A DNA stretch of 64,000 nt from Taxawa tesnikishii (nom. ined.) (GCA_030247885.1 JAPDRO010000020.1:310001-374000); one strand, 5' to 3'; shown: positions 33,150-45,682, counted from the first letter of the stretch. A program made the numbers and translations. The notes: generated by a model not told the origin, from the sequence alone.

Positions 33150-36100
33150 TCAATACGGCGGCCTAACGAACCCTCCCGTCCCCGCCTCCATCCCCTCCCT
33201 CTCCTCCTGCACCTCACCAACCTCGATCCCCCTCAACAAATCACCCAGATCCTTCCTCCCGCCCGTCGTCCCCGCACGACTCCTACTCCTCGCGCCCCTC
33301 GCAAGACTACCACCCAAACCGCCGTTTCTCCCCTCACCAACGCCACCTTGCGTCGCGCCATCCGCAGGCTCACGAACCTGCAACTTGGGCGTCATCTCGA
33401 CAGCCAGGTCCCTCGCCTCCACGCCCTCGTTCCCCGCCAACCTCGCCGTCTTCTCCTCCGGCGGCGTGGCGTCGACGCTATCATCATACTCTCCCTCCTC
33501 GGCATCGACGAGGCTCTCGCTCGCCGTATCGTCATCGAACCGTCCCGCGCCTCCGAGACCCAAGCCCACACCGCCTCCAGCGGCCGCCGTGGCCAACACG
33601 GCCTTGAGTTCCTCCACGCGTCTCGTGTTGCCCGCCGTGCCGGTGCTGTGCGCATCTGTGGCCGTGGTGGTGGTGCTGGGTCTCCTTCCGACCGCCTGGG
33701 GAGCGAGAGCGAGAGCGGGAGCGGGAGCGGGAGCGGGAGATCCGGACGCGCTGGCGAGGCGGCTCCTTCCCTTCCCGTTACCGTTGCCCGCGCGGGACGG
33801 GCTCGTCGGCAGGCTGCCGCTGGCCTTGGGGCTGTGGTTCATGGGGAACGTGTTCGCAACGCCCAGCATGCGTCGGTGATCGCCGGCGAGCAGGGGACTC
33901 GCGGTCGTCAGGGCCAGGTTGGAGGTCAAGGAGCGGCCGGTGCGAGATCCGGACACGGACGCGGATTTGGGTGCCGCGGCGGCGAGGGCGGCTAGGAGGG
34001 CGTCTTTGCTCCACGAGGACAGGAGCTCGTCGCGTACGTGCTGGGGTAGGGTGTGTTTGCTGTTCGCAGTGGAAGGGCGCGCGTTGAGGTATGAGTTTGC
34101 TTCGACACTGAGAGCGGGGAGGGAGAAGCTGCGGCCAGGACTACCCGGCGCAGAGGCCGGCGGTGAGGACACAAAGGCGGAGTAGGCGTCTGCAATGCGC
34201 TCGGCGACCTGTTCGCGTTGCGAGAATGGTTGAAGGGCGCCGGGCTCTGCAGCAGCGTTGCTTAGAGTGCTGGCCGTTCGAGCTGCAGACGCGGCCGCAA
34301 TCTGTTCGATGGGGAGGGGAGGCATGCGGACGTTGTCCACCCATAGACCTTGTTGCTGCCTCCTGGCGATCTCGGACTGGATGTCGCGTCCAGGCGCGGC
34401 GTGTTCAAAGTCGAACATTTCGCTCAAGGCCCAGAAGTATGCGTAAACAAGGGTGCCAACCTTGACCTTTGCTGCTGGCGATTGTATAAGCTCAATGTCG
34501 TCCTGAAGCCTGAACATCATAGGCAGTCCAATCCGGACTGCATTAATGCCAAGTTTCTGGACCAATGTCGTAAGAAGAAGATGGAATGAAAGCACATCAG
34601 CATCGCTAACAGTCACCTCAGCACGCTGAAGAATCTCATCATACACGGCCAGGTGTAGGAGCTGCAGGAAAGTAGACTGTCGCTTTTTCGAAGCTCTGTG
34701 CCTTGAAGCGGTCGAAGCTGCTCTCCTCGCAAGACTGCCCTCATAGTTCTTCTTTTCTTTCACGACCGGGTGTCTGTCTTCTTCAAGCTTCAGGTCACTC
34801 TTGATTGCCTCCAGCCTCAGGCAGGTACACAAAGCATCAATGTACGCTCTACGTACATCACTCGAGGGGTCACGGAGCAGCCACTGCGTGCCCTCCCAGA
34901 CACTGTTGGGCACAGAGTTCCTGTTGCTGGCCGTTGGGGAACTTGTGGAGTGGGCAACGATGAATATATCTTTGACGGCGCCAAGTGCCACTTCCCTGGC
35001 GGTGTCGAAGGAGAAAAAGCCGTCGGTGTTTGGCCTCTCGCGCAAGCTGACGTTGCTGGCGACTTCAGCAGCGGCTGATGTAGGGTCCTCGATGGCAGCA
35101 GCAGTGATGGCCGGGTTGTCGGTTGCGGCCGGTGAGGGCTTCAGGCGTAGTAGAATGGCGGAAACCATATCCTCGATCTGGTCGGTGTAGTAGATGTGTG
35201 TCGCCAGATTAGCGATGCAAAGGCGCAGCTGCTGAAGCAACTGGATCCTCTCATTTGAAGCCGACTTCACCACTTCCATGACAGGGCCTTGAGGTCTCCG
35301 GACTGCTGGGGATTTCAGATCTTCCTCGCTCGATGCCGACCCCCTGACTGATCGAAGAGAGTTTCGTGCTCGACGTTCCGAGCTGCAGGATGAGCAGGAT
35401 GTGCTGGATAAGACCGAGTAGGACGTCCATGACCGACAAGCCTATGAGGTTGATGTCGGACCCAAGCACATGGCTGACGAGGTGAGCCAACACCAACTGC
35501 TTTCCAAGCTCTTCCTCGACAATGGGGCTTCCAACCAGCGTCCCCACCGCCGTGAAAAGCACGACGAAGCGGTCTTGAACTGGCGTCCAACCACAGACAG
35601 TCTCGAAAAGCTCCATGGACCATGCATCCTTGAGAAGGGTGCCCTTCTCTGATGTTCTTTGCGGACTCTTGTGCGAAGTGATGAATCTCAACAAGGCGAT
35701 GGTAGCTGTTCGCACCTGTCCACGGTTGTCCGTAGCGAAGATGCGCTTCAAACACTGCATAGCCAGAAGGCCCGTCTCTTCTTCGTCCAAAAGATCCGCC
35801 TCAGCCGCCGAACCTCTCGCAGCTTTCGAATCTCCTTCTTCAACCGTCCTCACTGTTGCAATGCTCGGTCTTCCCCTGTATACTTCCCTCTGCGCTTCCA
35901 GCTCCATCTCCTTCGCCTGAAGCACATTCAGATATCCCGCCTCTCCGTCCCTGTAAAGGTTCTGCAAGATGACTGGCAGAATGACATTCAACTGCCTTCC
36001 CAGCTCGCTATTCAGCGCCTCGGAAGCCGAGATGCTCTTGATAGCCTGCAATCCCGCCCTCCTCCTCCTTATCGCACCAGTGGCACCAGCACCGGTCCTG

Positions 36101-36615
36101 CCCCTCTCGATCCCCGTCTTCTTGTTCTCCGCGTACGCCGCCCATGCCTTTACGACCTGCTCGAAAAGATTCCTGTACGCCGTATCCGCGCTCAAGCTGG
36201 CATGGTCCTGGTGTCTGCAGAACGCATCCCAGACTGGCAACGCCTGTTCCAGCAGCGCCAAATCGCTTCCGTGACCCAAGGTCTCGCGCAGGATCCTCAA
36301 CACAAACGGCGCAATGAGGCCAAAGCTCTCGACCTTGACAATCTCCTTGCTGCCCAAGACAGCAGTCAGGATCTGCAACGTGATGAGCACATTCGGCGTC
36401 CTTCCCTTGTGCAGATCCGCACTCGTCTTGCGCTCGAGGAAGGTGCCGACCTTGGTGAGCTTGGAGCGGCGGGAGGAGGCGTAGTAGAGCAGGTATGCGA
36501 GTTCGGAGCCGTTGGGCTTGATGTCGGCCTGTGTCGTGTTCTTGGGCAGCTTGGGGTAGCATTTCAGGATCAGGACCTGGTGTTTTGGTCGCACCGATTG
36601 CTTGAGTGCGTTCAT
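33150..36615 (-). CDS. EFR3: Efr3 plasma-membrane scaffold for PI4-kinase Stt4 (one frame break)
   Basis: On the minus strand from 36615, with no clear intron. The N-terminus matches Efr3: RPKHQVLILKCYPKLPKNT, then SELAYLLYYASSRRSKLTKVGTFLE. A long HEAT/ARM-like helical rod follows with GLLAMQCLKRIFATDNRGQVR and LATHIYYTDQIEDMVSAI. The second half is mostly disordered (Ser/Pro/Ala-rich, with an Arg-rich tail), ending RPPY. Efr3 anchors Ypp1 and Stt4 at the plasma membrane and supports PI4P production. Coding passes from one frame to the next near 35340-35344, a C5 run on the plus strand. Removing one base gives SSISQGSASSEEDLKSPAVRR and joins both halves smoothly. This is the clearest conserved-gene case where a base appears to be gained, not lost. 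An intron of suitable length could also be drawn (donor GTCAGG) but gives a poorer join. Confidence 0.9.
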
Positions 36616-37492
36616 GGCTGTGTGGTACTATCGCACAACAAAGACGGCGGTGGTGACGACGGATGGTGGGCAGGGTGAATGTGGACGGAAGGCTGCGACG
36701 CGCATGTAAGCTGACTTGGGTTTGTGTATATATATATAGTTGTGATATGGATGACGGCGGGTGTTGCTGAGTGGTAAGGTGGCCCCGTTGGCTGCTAATT
36801 GACTTGTCGCGTGGAGTTCGCGGTGGGCGTACGGGGGCTGAACCGTGTTTCGGGCGATGCTGGCTACTGCAAAGTTATTATCATGTCCGAGTGTCGATTA
36901 TTATGCGCGTGGGTCTGCGGGCATGAAGCAAGATATGCGAAAGTGCGTGCGCGCTCGCTATGTCTATTTTTACAAGAGAAGAGTTGCTTGAGGAATAGAG
37001 ATGTTCTGCTCGACAAGGCCACCACCACCTCCTCCTCCTCCTCACCAATTTTCTGCTAGAATGGCAGTGACGCAGCACTTGCATGTCTTGGCGCAAAATG
37101 AACGCTCACGGGGTCTTCACTCCAGCCTCCTGCATCCCATCGTGTGCACCGCCTAGACCCATGGCTCGGATACGTAAACACGGCATCAGATGAGTTAGAA
37201 TACTAAAGTACTTTTTCTTTGAGGGACATGCTAACCGTACACGTTGCTCGCGTTCGTTGCTTCGTGTACCCGTCCACTCGTCCGCCATGACTCCACCATG
37301 CCTCACACAATGAACGACTGGTCCGAAACGCCTGAGAAAAAAGTACACGTAGAGTACAAGAAAAAGAAAGGGGGGAAATCCATTCTAGTAAAGCAGATTG
37401 GACACAGCGTCCTGCAAAGGAGATGAGAATATCGATAAGGCCTAGTATAGCCGCTGTCGGAAGCGGAAGCCGAACCCATGGTCGACGGGATG
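36616..37492. other. Intergenic region upstream of EFR3
   Basis: About 880 bp holding the EFR3 promoter and the 3' end of the forkhead gene. Apart from a TATA-like tract, nothing specific was recognised. Confidence 0.5.
36727..36738 (-). promoter_or_regulatory. TATA-like (TA)6 element of EFR3
   Basis: A TATATATATATA tract lies 112-123 bp upstream of the EFR3 start codon; position and sequence suit a TATA or nucleosome-free element. Confidence 0.35.
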
Positions 37493-40148
37493 CTATCTTC
37501 CCACAGCTCCCGGTCCGGCCATGCCCATACCGAATCTTGTAGCACCCATCTTGTGGAAAGATCCAATCGGTTGAAAGCCCCTAAACGTATAATCAGTACG
37601 CACCTCATCGTGCTTTGCGGACATGTACTGACCTGGCAAGATCGATGCCTTCTTCCTCATCAACATCGTTGCCGTACAGATTCATGTTCATGTTACCGTG
37701 AGCGTTATCAGTGGGCGTGGTACCCGAGAAGCTATACCCGTTCGCAGTGCTGGCGGGAGCAGTTCCGTAGCCATGCCCGTTTGGTTGAGGGAAGGATCTA
37801 GACACCTGCGCTGGTGGAGCAGGTGCTTGAAGCTGCGTGTGCGGCTGTGGCTGAGATGATGCCATCGCAACTGGAGCATCCATCTTCGACTGACTTGTTT
37901 CGTTGTCAACCGTACCCTGCGTCTCCGGCTCGTTCTTGTCCATGGCACCATCTTCCTGCTGTACCTTGTCTTCACCAACGTCGGAGTGCGGGCGGCCGTG
38001 GCTCGTTGCGGGACGTGAGACGGTCCGGGTAGGACTAGCATATACCTCGTCATCTGCACTGGCTGGACGGGGCGGGCTGCTCGGCGCGATCATAGGCGAG
38101 ACTGCGCCCTTGCCTTCGTCAGACTCTGCCTTGCGGATTTCGTGCTTTTCATCATCTTCGTCTTCTTCGTCCTTCTTGATCGCGCCGATTGGTCGGAAGG
38201 TCGAAAAAGGAGTCTTGAGAGGGCTGATGTCTGCCAAAGGACGTAGTGGGGTTGAACCGAACTTCCAGAACGGCGCTGGGGAAGAAAACTCCATGAATGC
38301 GGACGGCCGCTGCAAAGTGGATGGTGGTGCAAGCTTCTGGCTGCTTCTGATCGGGAATGGTGTATCCAGCGGTCCCATGCGGCCGTCGTCGTTGATGTAC
38401 AGTGCTGGTGGGGAGCCGGCAGCGTTGGCAGCAGCAGTAAGATGGTTCATAGTGCTCTTCGCCGAAGGTGGGTAGAACATATCAGGATCGTTCTCGTCGA
38501 AGCTAACGCCGGGCTTGCCAGGACGGCGTGAACCTCGATCGGGAGTGTAAGCCTCGGTAGCAGTGGGATAAGCGGATGGATACGTGTGCATGGGCGGGCT
38601 CATCGTGTTCTCAACCTTGGTCGGTACACCATTGATAGATCCGTTCAACCTAACATGAGCAATGGCGCTGGCGCCAAACTGAGCAGGACTTGACGGATCA
38701 GAGCCACCACTCGGACCACGTGGGAGAGGATTTGGTCTCCGACAGCCCTTCATTCCCTGACTAAGGAACGCCTCCCTCTCCTTGGGGCTAATCATCCACT
38801 TCATACCTTTGCCAGGTTCATCGGTGCGGCGGGCAATCTTCTCGAAAGCTTTGTTCAGACTGAGATTATGACGGATAGAGTTCTGCCATCCGCCAGTGTT
38901 GAACCTATAGAAGGCGTAATTTGCGGTAATCCACTTGTAGATGTTGTTGAGTGTCATTTGCTGTTCTGGGGTGGACAATATGGCCATTCCGATAAGTTGA
39001 GCATACGAGTGTGGAGGCTTGAGGTCCTTGGCAGTATCCGCAGAATAATCAATAGACTCAGTAGATTCGATCATGACACCTCGAGCGTAGCCATTCGAAG
39101 CAGGCGAAGGTTTCGAGCGTGACGCCGGCATAGGCTGTGGGGGACGGATTGGGGTACCTGGTGGTGCAAGAGTCGGGACGTTCTTTGAAGCGTTTTGCGA
39201 GTGTGGATGAACCCGGTTGCTCGGTGGGTAGTTGTCAGAGAAGTTGTTCGAATCCTGAGGTCCACGACGAGCTGGTCCAGAACTTGGCAGTGGAGGATGG
39301 GCGTGGTAGGGTTGGTGGTGATGCTGATTTCCGCCTGTGCCATCTTCGTCGTCGGAAGAGGACTGCGTTTGACGGATAATAGCATCGGCAAAAATTGGTC
39401 CATCGCTGCCATTTACAGCCGTGGTGATGAAAGCCATCTGGGTGCCGTTGATGTCGATGACACTTCCAGAATGCAGATAAGTCTTTGCACCGCGCTTTAG
39501 TATCTGGGTGTCCACTCTAAGGCCATTGCGGCCATTGACAATGAGAGCCCATTGCTCCGATTCCGCCTCGTACGAAATGATCGCGTGGAGTCTCGAAACC
39601 TGTCTGTCTGGCCCGAGATCGATCAATATCTGGGACTTGTGCGTGGGTCCCTGAGGCTCGCCGTTTGCAGGCTCTGCAGTTCCATACTTCTCGTGGTGTT
39701 CAGGTCGGCCAATGTTTACCTCGACATCCCGGATGATGTACGTCCAGTTTCGACCAGCGATCTTGCCATAGCCGGGTACGTTCTCTCTGCCCTCGAGCAG
39801 GTCGTTTGCGTAATCCTCAACCGCATGCACAGGCTTGTCTGACACCTTGAGCTTGGAGATTACATCCACTTCTGTTGGGAAAGCTGGCTCGGTCTCCACG
39901 TCACTGGGCTCTCCCGGCTCCGTGCCTTCCGTATCTTCTCTCTCTGCAGCTCTTGTGTCTCGAGTCTTCCTCCTCATCGCGGCTCTTGCACTAGACGCGA
40001 CGGCATCGCTGGCGCGTGTTCGCTTGCGCGATGTCCTCGATGGGGTTGCGATCGATTCGGGGGTTTCAGCGTCAGAAACGTCGTGAGCCGCAGCTGCAGT
40101 TGCAGCAGCTTTGCGGGCGGCGCGAACTCGCCTGGATGATGGCGGCAT
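37493..40148 (-). CDS. FHA-domain forkhead transcription factor (Fkh1/Fkh2-like)
   Basis: On the minus strand from 40148. Exon 1 (40148-37633) and exon 2 (37580-37493), separated by a 52-nt intron, encode 867 aa. An FHA domain spans about 135-245 (VNIGRPE...RQVSRLHAIISYE...NGRNGLRVD), and a forkhead DNA-binding domain about 376-465 (KPPHSYAQLIGMAIL...NSIRHNLSLNKAFEKI...GKGMKWMI). Splicing gives the conserved fungal end ARGFQPIGSFHKMGA...GAVGR; the unspliced frame would end within a few residues at a non-conserved tail. Long Pro/Ser/Gln-rich stretches lie between and after the domains, including SSPAPFWKFGSTPLRP. In yeast, Fkh2 with Mcm1 drives G2/M (CLB2 cluster) genes and the FHA domain binds phosphorylated Ndd1; filamentous fungi usually have one such gene with roles in cell cycle and morphology. 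No frame break occurs in 2.6 kb. Confidence 0.93.
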
Positions 40149-41242
40149 CCTGCGGGTTGCTGTCGGTTTCCGACCGTAACAACAATCCTTTTTGTTGACA
40201 GATCAAGCCGCAGCCACGGGTCGGTGGTAAGCGGGCTTTACCGGGACCGTGGATGGGCGCCTTGGAATGGACGTCTGTCTCGCACTGTGTCGTTCAGGAA
40301 CGACTGGCAGCGTGTCTTGTCGAGAGACGGAGCACGCGAGGTGGAGGTGGAGGTGGAGGTGGAATCAACAAAGGGTGGGGGTGTTGACTGTTTGATGTTG
40401 TGGTCGAGCGAGCGAAGTCTATTTTTGCCTCCTCGAACGCTCGAAGCGGATCGCTGGGATATGCAGAAAGTCTTTAGAGGGCGACAGATTCTGGGGCGAG
40501 AAAGAGCAAAGTCAGCGACCAAAGCTGTCGCAGCTTGTCGCGTGGTGTTAGCAGCGACGGACGACAAGTCGCGATCGCTGTTTGCTTGTTTGGGGACTGC
40601 CTCCGTGGTGGGTGGTTGCAGCTGCCGATACGCGTTGTGTACAGAAGCTGTCGATACGCGTTGTGTGCGATAATCGATCGACAGCGAGTGGAGAGACCGG
40701 TCTCTTAGGCTTGCTTGCAAACAAGTCTGGGTCCTGCGCGATCTACTCTCAAAGCAGGCGCCACTAGTAACACAACAGGAGAAAGAAGAAGAAGAAGAGA
40801 TGCACGTGTCCGTCTGTCCGTCCGTCCGTCCTTGGGTGCTTCTCCAGGGGTAGCAACAGTCGTGGACGCAAACAAACCAACAACGTTCTGCCCAGAAGGC
40901 GCAAAGGTCTCCTTTCCGCGCGAGCGATCGGAGTTCGGAAGCGAGAAATCTCTGACGTAGCGATTTGCAAAATGTCCTTCGCCAAGACTGCGGGGAAAGG
41001 AAAGCGCCAGCTTCCATCACCACATGTAAACAATGACGGCTCTGCTCGAATGCCGCTGGTCGCATAGAGTGGGATTATTGCATGTTGGACATGTCATTCA
41101 CTTCTGCACTTCTGCTGCATGTTGTAGTTACTGCTTGTGGCCTGCATCATGGTCGCAAAGCCTGCCGTGTGCAACCCCTACCAAATCTCCACCGCCGTTG
41201 GGGAGGCTTGACTCCCTGCATCTGTTGCCTGATTGGGATGCC
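40149..41242. other. Forkhead gene upstream region
   Basis: 1.1 kb between the forkhead start and the 3' end of the nuclease-like gene. A long minus-strand open frame here is compositionally odd and was not accepted. Short repeats include (GGTGGA)n at about 40339-40362 and (GTCC)n at about 40808-40832. Confidence 0.5.
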
Positions 41243-43981
41243 TCAGCCCGACATTCCTCTGCCGTGTCCTCCTCCATGTCCACCTCCACGACTGCCTCTA
41301 CCAGCCCCAGTGTTCTTCGCAAATTTGCGGGTACCTTCAGTCCTGAGCTCGCTGATGCGGATCTTGCCGCCTCTGTTGCGCTTCAGCACGTCTTGCATCT
41401 CCTCCGCACTGCTGAAGTGCGCGATGAAGAAGCCTTTGAGTGTCTTCTCGATCCTGATAATCTTCCTTGCGTCGTCGTCTGCGAACACGGCGCGCACATC
41501 GTCTTCGCTGTTGACGCCGGCCACGTTGGGCACGTAGATCGCTTGACTAACCTTAGGAGAATTGCCGTCAGGCTGGACAGTGTTCAGCTGGCCGCCTGGT
41601 CTGAACATCGTAAGCTGGAAGCCATTCATGGATGACTGCTTCTGCGTCTGAGTCCTCAAGCCACCACGGCCCCTTCCCACTCCAGCTTTACCATCTCTGT
41701 TGCCTTTCTTTGAGAACTCGAAGCTTCCATCGTACTGCCGGGGAGCACTTGTCCTTCGTCACGTTTACCACTGCCGTTGCTGCTCCCGCTCTCTCTGGTG
41801 GTGCGTCCTGGTGTCTGACCGTTGTTGCGCGGCTGAGTCTCACTGATCCTCACGCCTGCCATCTTGACTGCCACGCCTCCGTCTTCGCCCTCATCGTGAC
41901 TCCAGCCCTCAGTGTCCTCCAGAACCCTCTCCTCCGCTTCCTCCTTTGCTGCCTGTACTTTCTTGTCAACGATACGTGCGCGCTCAGCAGCACGCTCCTC
42001 TGCCTTGGCACCTGCTCTCTCCTCTGCGTCTCGGACGCACATGGCCAGCATGGCCCGCATAGTGTAGACGGCGTCGTTGCCCGCATTGTGAAGATACCAG
42101 CCCTCAAGTCCGAGATCGTACAGCACATTGCCCAGCGATACACTGCTCGACATTGCACCTTTGGAGTAAGCGCGGAACATTGGTGCTGTATCGAGGACCT
42201 CGTTCAAGTTTGGCAAATTCATGGGATTGTACCCGAGCTTGCGGAGATACTGGAGATCTGCGTTGCTGTCGTGACCCAAGAAGATAATGCTGCGCTTTCC
42301 TGATGGTACGGCGCCAACTACGGAAGCGTTCCACGACGCTGCCAGGTCATCTAATGCGGACTGGCCACCGGGTTTCTCAGGCTTGAAACAGTCGGCAACC
42401 TTGCTCGGGGCGTCCTGTAATGCGATCACCTCGCTTGTACCGAACTCGAACTTGTCAGGGCATCCTTGAACGAAATCCTTGTTCTTGAGATGCTGATACT
42501 CTTTGACAAGGAAGTGGCGAGCCTGGATCTTGGCTATCCAATTCGACGCTTTCTCTCCGGGTGGAATGTTCTGGAGGTCGCGCGTGTCGAGTGTTGCAAC
42601 TCCAATCTCCGTGATGGTATTGTGGTCTCGCTCCCAGGCTTCAACGTCCACTGCGATGAAGACGACGTCAGATTCCATGATGTAAGGCGCTGGCAACGAA
42701 ACATCCACGGGCACCGACGAAGCAAAGAAGCTGTGGTTCTCTTGAACAGGTTCACGCTTTGGCAGAAGGCCGAGATAGCGCTGAGCACGTAGGAACTGAC
42801 GGCTCATATCCACTTGCTTGGTGATTCGCTCCTCCTTCTTGCGTGCCTTCTGAGCCTTGCTCTTGTTCTTAGAAGCATCCATCGCAGCTTCAACCATGAC
42901 ACGATAGGTTTCGACGCTACGTGCATCGGGTGGGTGGTTAGCTCTCATCACTTCGAAGAGATGAGCCTTGGATTCCAGGAAATCGTACTGAAATCTCGTT
43001 TGAGAAGACCCAAGCCAACGAGGACGCAGGTCGGGATGCTCGGGAAGTCGCAGACGAGGCCAGTATCCTCTGCGTTCCCAGGTATCTTGATCGTATGACT
43101 GGGGAACACAGAGTCAATCTCCGCCACGAGTGAGGTGAACTGATGTTCCGGGATGAAGAGAACCGGCTTTCCGAAATCCGCGTAGGTGGACCAAACGTAG
43201 TACCTTAGTTTGTATTAGTATGGTCTTCACCGCAAGAGATCTTGATTCCAATCAACCCCAGCCAGATGTGGCCTAAGTCTCAGATGTAGTCAGGTCATAC
43301 AGAGATCAGCCCATTGTGCAGGTGAAGCGGGGTGGACAACTCATCCAGCCACAAGTGCAGCCTGATTTGCTACACCAGCCCGCTGCTTTGGCAGTGACAA
43401 AACACACAAGCAATCACTTACAGATCCCAGTTTCTCTCCCAGAACTTGCCCGCGTTGAAGAACTTGCCGGCCACGAGCTCGGAGATGTTCTTCGCAACGA
43501 ACTTGTAAGGAAACTTTGAGACGGCAACAATGGGTGCGAATTTGATGCCCAAAGGTGCAGCTTCACCAAAGCGCTCGTCCAGACCATAAGGCTCAGGTGA
43601 GTGCTCGTTGGTTCTCGTTTCTTCAGTCTTGGGTGAGGTGTGATGAGCTCCAAATGGAGCCCGAGGAGATGACTGGTGACGTGAGTAGAAAGGAACGGAT
43701 GGCTTGCTGTCGCGTGCACAGTCTGCAGGCTCTGGCTCCTCGATGTCTGACTCCCTCTCGTCCTGTTCGTCGGCTACGAGCTCAAGGTTCCTGTTGTTGT
43801 ACGGAGGACCGAAGAAGGTGTCGTAGGTGCGTTCGTCGATGGCACCGAAAGGAGACAGGCTTGCGTCAGGTGCTGCTGCTGAGAGCTCCTCCTCTGTGAG
43901 AGCCGGCCTGTACTCCTGCTTGGGAAGATTCTCTTCTCCTCCGAGCAGAGCCCTGTAAAGATCAAGCATGGACTGAGGCAT
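41243..43981 (-). CDS. Gfd2/YDR514C- and QIP-like DEDD exonuclease-fold protein (two frame breaks)
   Basis: On the minus strand from 43981. Exon 1 ends at 43422; a 218-nt intron (43204-43421) follows; the rest runs to 41243. The N-terminal module has KFFNAGKFWERNWDLYYVWS. The central RNase-H-like fold shows DEDD residues: FIAVDVEAWERDHNTITEIGV (Asp, Glu), IIFLGHDSNADLQYL (Asp) and LHNAGNDAVYTMRAM (His and Asp of the DEDDh type). After a coiled, Ala/Glu/Arg-rich segment comes a small C-terminal domain with IYVPNVAGVNSEDDVRAVF and a Gly/Arg/His-rich tail. In Neurospora the related QIP exonuclease helps remove the passenger strand in RNAi; yeast Gfd2 and YDR514C are linked to mRNA export and are poorly understood. 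Frame moves by -1 at a G3 run (43042-43044; restores DFPEHPDLRPRWLG) and a C4 run (41670-41673; restores KLEWEGGRGGLRTQ). The exact RNAi or export role is open. Confidence 0.8.
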
Positions 43982-44634
43982 GACGGCCGTCGGGGGGTTG
44001 GAAGAAAAAGGTGAGGAAGGTGCAGAGGTGCAGCAGCAACAAACGAACGAACGAAGGGAAGGTGCAGTTCCGTGAAATCAGCCTCAGACAACCAAACAGT
44101 CCACAAATTCACCACAACGCTATCACAAGATCGATTCAGTTAAACCGGGGTATTGCGACTGGGAAGCATGACCGAGTTGGTGCCCATTACACGGTGTCTT
44201 ACCGCATGAAAATCGCGCTCCGTTGTGTTGATTCGTAGAAATCTCTGACATTGAGTCTGATACCACAGACTCAAACGCATGTTTGACTCTCTATCTCATC
44301 AGAGAGCGCTGAGGTCCGGTAACTACTCGCTCCAAGCCCACGTCCTGCCCCTGAGAAAGGTACATCTTCTTTGGTCAAGATGGTCTTGTCGAAGAAGAAC
44401 GTATCATGGGCTTCAAGAACGCTGAATGGGTATCCGAGCGTCACGTGTGGAGGGCGCTCTCAAGATAGCAACATTTCCGTGCAACACTCAACATAGTCAA
44501 ACAAAAACTGAAACAGAATTATAGACGCTGTTGCTTGCGCCGGTATTTCAGAGTATGCTCCAAAGCGGATGTCTCGCGGTCGGGTATCATGCAAAAGCAA
44601 AGCTATCGTAGCTATCATCGTCGACCATGCCAAT
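43982..44634. other. Intergenic spacer between nuclease-like gene and EFG1
   Basis: 650 bp with no recognised gene; it holds the nuclease-like gene promoter and the EFG1 3' region. Confidence 0.5.
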
Positions 44635-45548
44635 TCACTCAAAGAATCCTCCATCGCTGTCTTCGTCCATCGCATCCTCACCCACCTGCTGCTTCTTCCC
44701 GGCCTTCTTGCCCACCCGCTCTGCCCTAGGCTGCGCCTCTTTCGCAGGCCGCGCCTTCTTAGGCCGACTGGGGAGACGTATCTCTTTTGCACTATTCCTG
44801 TCCTTGGTCATCCGCCCATTTCGAAGATCGTCAAGTTTTCCTTCGCGCATGCACTGCTCTACAAGTGATCGCATTTCGGGATCACCTCTGATCTTCGAGT
44901 CGTCCAAACCGTTCATTGTAGCCGCGTCCTTCTGCTGGTCCTCGCCCTCTTCGTCCGTGTTGTCGCCTCTGCTCTGCTTCCCCTTCTCTTTGGGCCACAA
45001 CGAGACGTACGGCCAGTCCAGCGGAGAGTACATTGTATAGTTGAGGTCAACCTCAGCTTCGTGAATTGCCTCGGCAAGCGCTTGATCGTCCAGGTCTTCG
45101 TCGTCCTCGGAACCCTTGTTCTTGCGCTTCTGTAGCTTCTTCAACTGCCTGGTGGCTTTCTGCCGCTCTGCCACAGTCCCAATTAGCCTCCTGCCTCTGC
45201 ACCATACCGAAAAGCCCTATCCATACCGAAGAACCTGACCATGTGATACCGTCCTACAATCTCCTTTTTCTTTTTCTCCCGTTCCGCTTCCTGCAATTCC
45301 CACTTGCAGCTCGCAAGTTCTCGCTCATGGCCAATCTTTACGTCCGCCGGCAAGTCTTCATTGTGCTCCAGTAGCCTCGTCAAGGAGCGTATCCGCGATT
45401 TTAGAGGGTTTATAGGGTTCCTTTTCTTTTCCAGATGGCGGCCAGGATGCGGATTGACTTTGCGCTTTTTGTGCGACGCTTCAGCAGGCACCTGTTGACG
45501 GCGAGAAGGGTGCACGTCGAGAGTTGGGTGGGGGCGTTTGGTACCCAT
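44635..45548 (-). CDS. EFG1: rRNA-processing protein Efg1
   Basis: Two exons on the minus strand (45548-45227, 45167-44635) encode 284 aa. The Lys/Arg-rich start leads into NPINPLKSRIRSLTRLLEHNEDLPADVKI and the coiled-coil ELQEAEREKKKKEIVGRYHMVRFFE, with RQKATRQLKKLQKR directly after the 59-nt intron, which is the signature of fungal Efg1. A conserved patch DLNYTMYSPLDWPYVSLWP follows, then an acidic/basic disordered tail ending DSDGGFFE. Efg1 is a nucleolar factor of the small-subunit processome needed for 18S maturation (not the unrelated Candida regulator of the same name). Failure to splice stops the protein a few residues after the junction, which supports the intron. Confidence 0.92.
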
Positions 45549-45682
45549 GATTCAGCAGAGACACGCGCGGAACAGTTGTTCGGACAAGGCGTGGTTGTTG
45601 TGATGACCTGCTCGAAAAAGTACGCAAGACAACTGCAAAAGGCACGAAACGAGCTTTTTGCATGTGAGAGAAGCGTGAGAAG

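Noticed and set aside
33063-33995. 310-codon plus-strand open frame
   Set aside because: It lies antisense to the disordered, GC-rich part of EFR3, is rich in Arg/Pro/Ser as expected of a shadow, and has no domain or splice support.
35335-35377. Short intron in EFR3 (GTCAGG donor, CCCCAG acceptor)
   Set aside because: It fits the frame, but it is only ~43 nt, has no branch motif and removes a Ser/Glu-rich stretch that reads naturally after correcting one base.
35659-36678. 339-codon plus-strand open frame
   Set aside because: It is antisense to the conserved Efr3 N-terminal half, which explains the lack of stops.
40238-41065. 275-codon minus-strand open frame upstream of the forkhead gene
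   Set aside because: Cys/Ser/Arg-rich, with simple-repeat translation (SSSSSFSCC, GRTDGQTD) and no motif; more likely promoter/leader sequence.
41632-42303. 223-codon plus-strand open frame
   Set aside because: Antisense to the nuclease-like gene; Leu/Ser/Cys-rich shadow without membrane logic.
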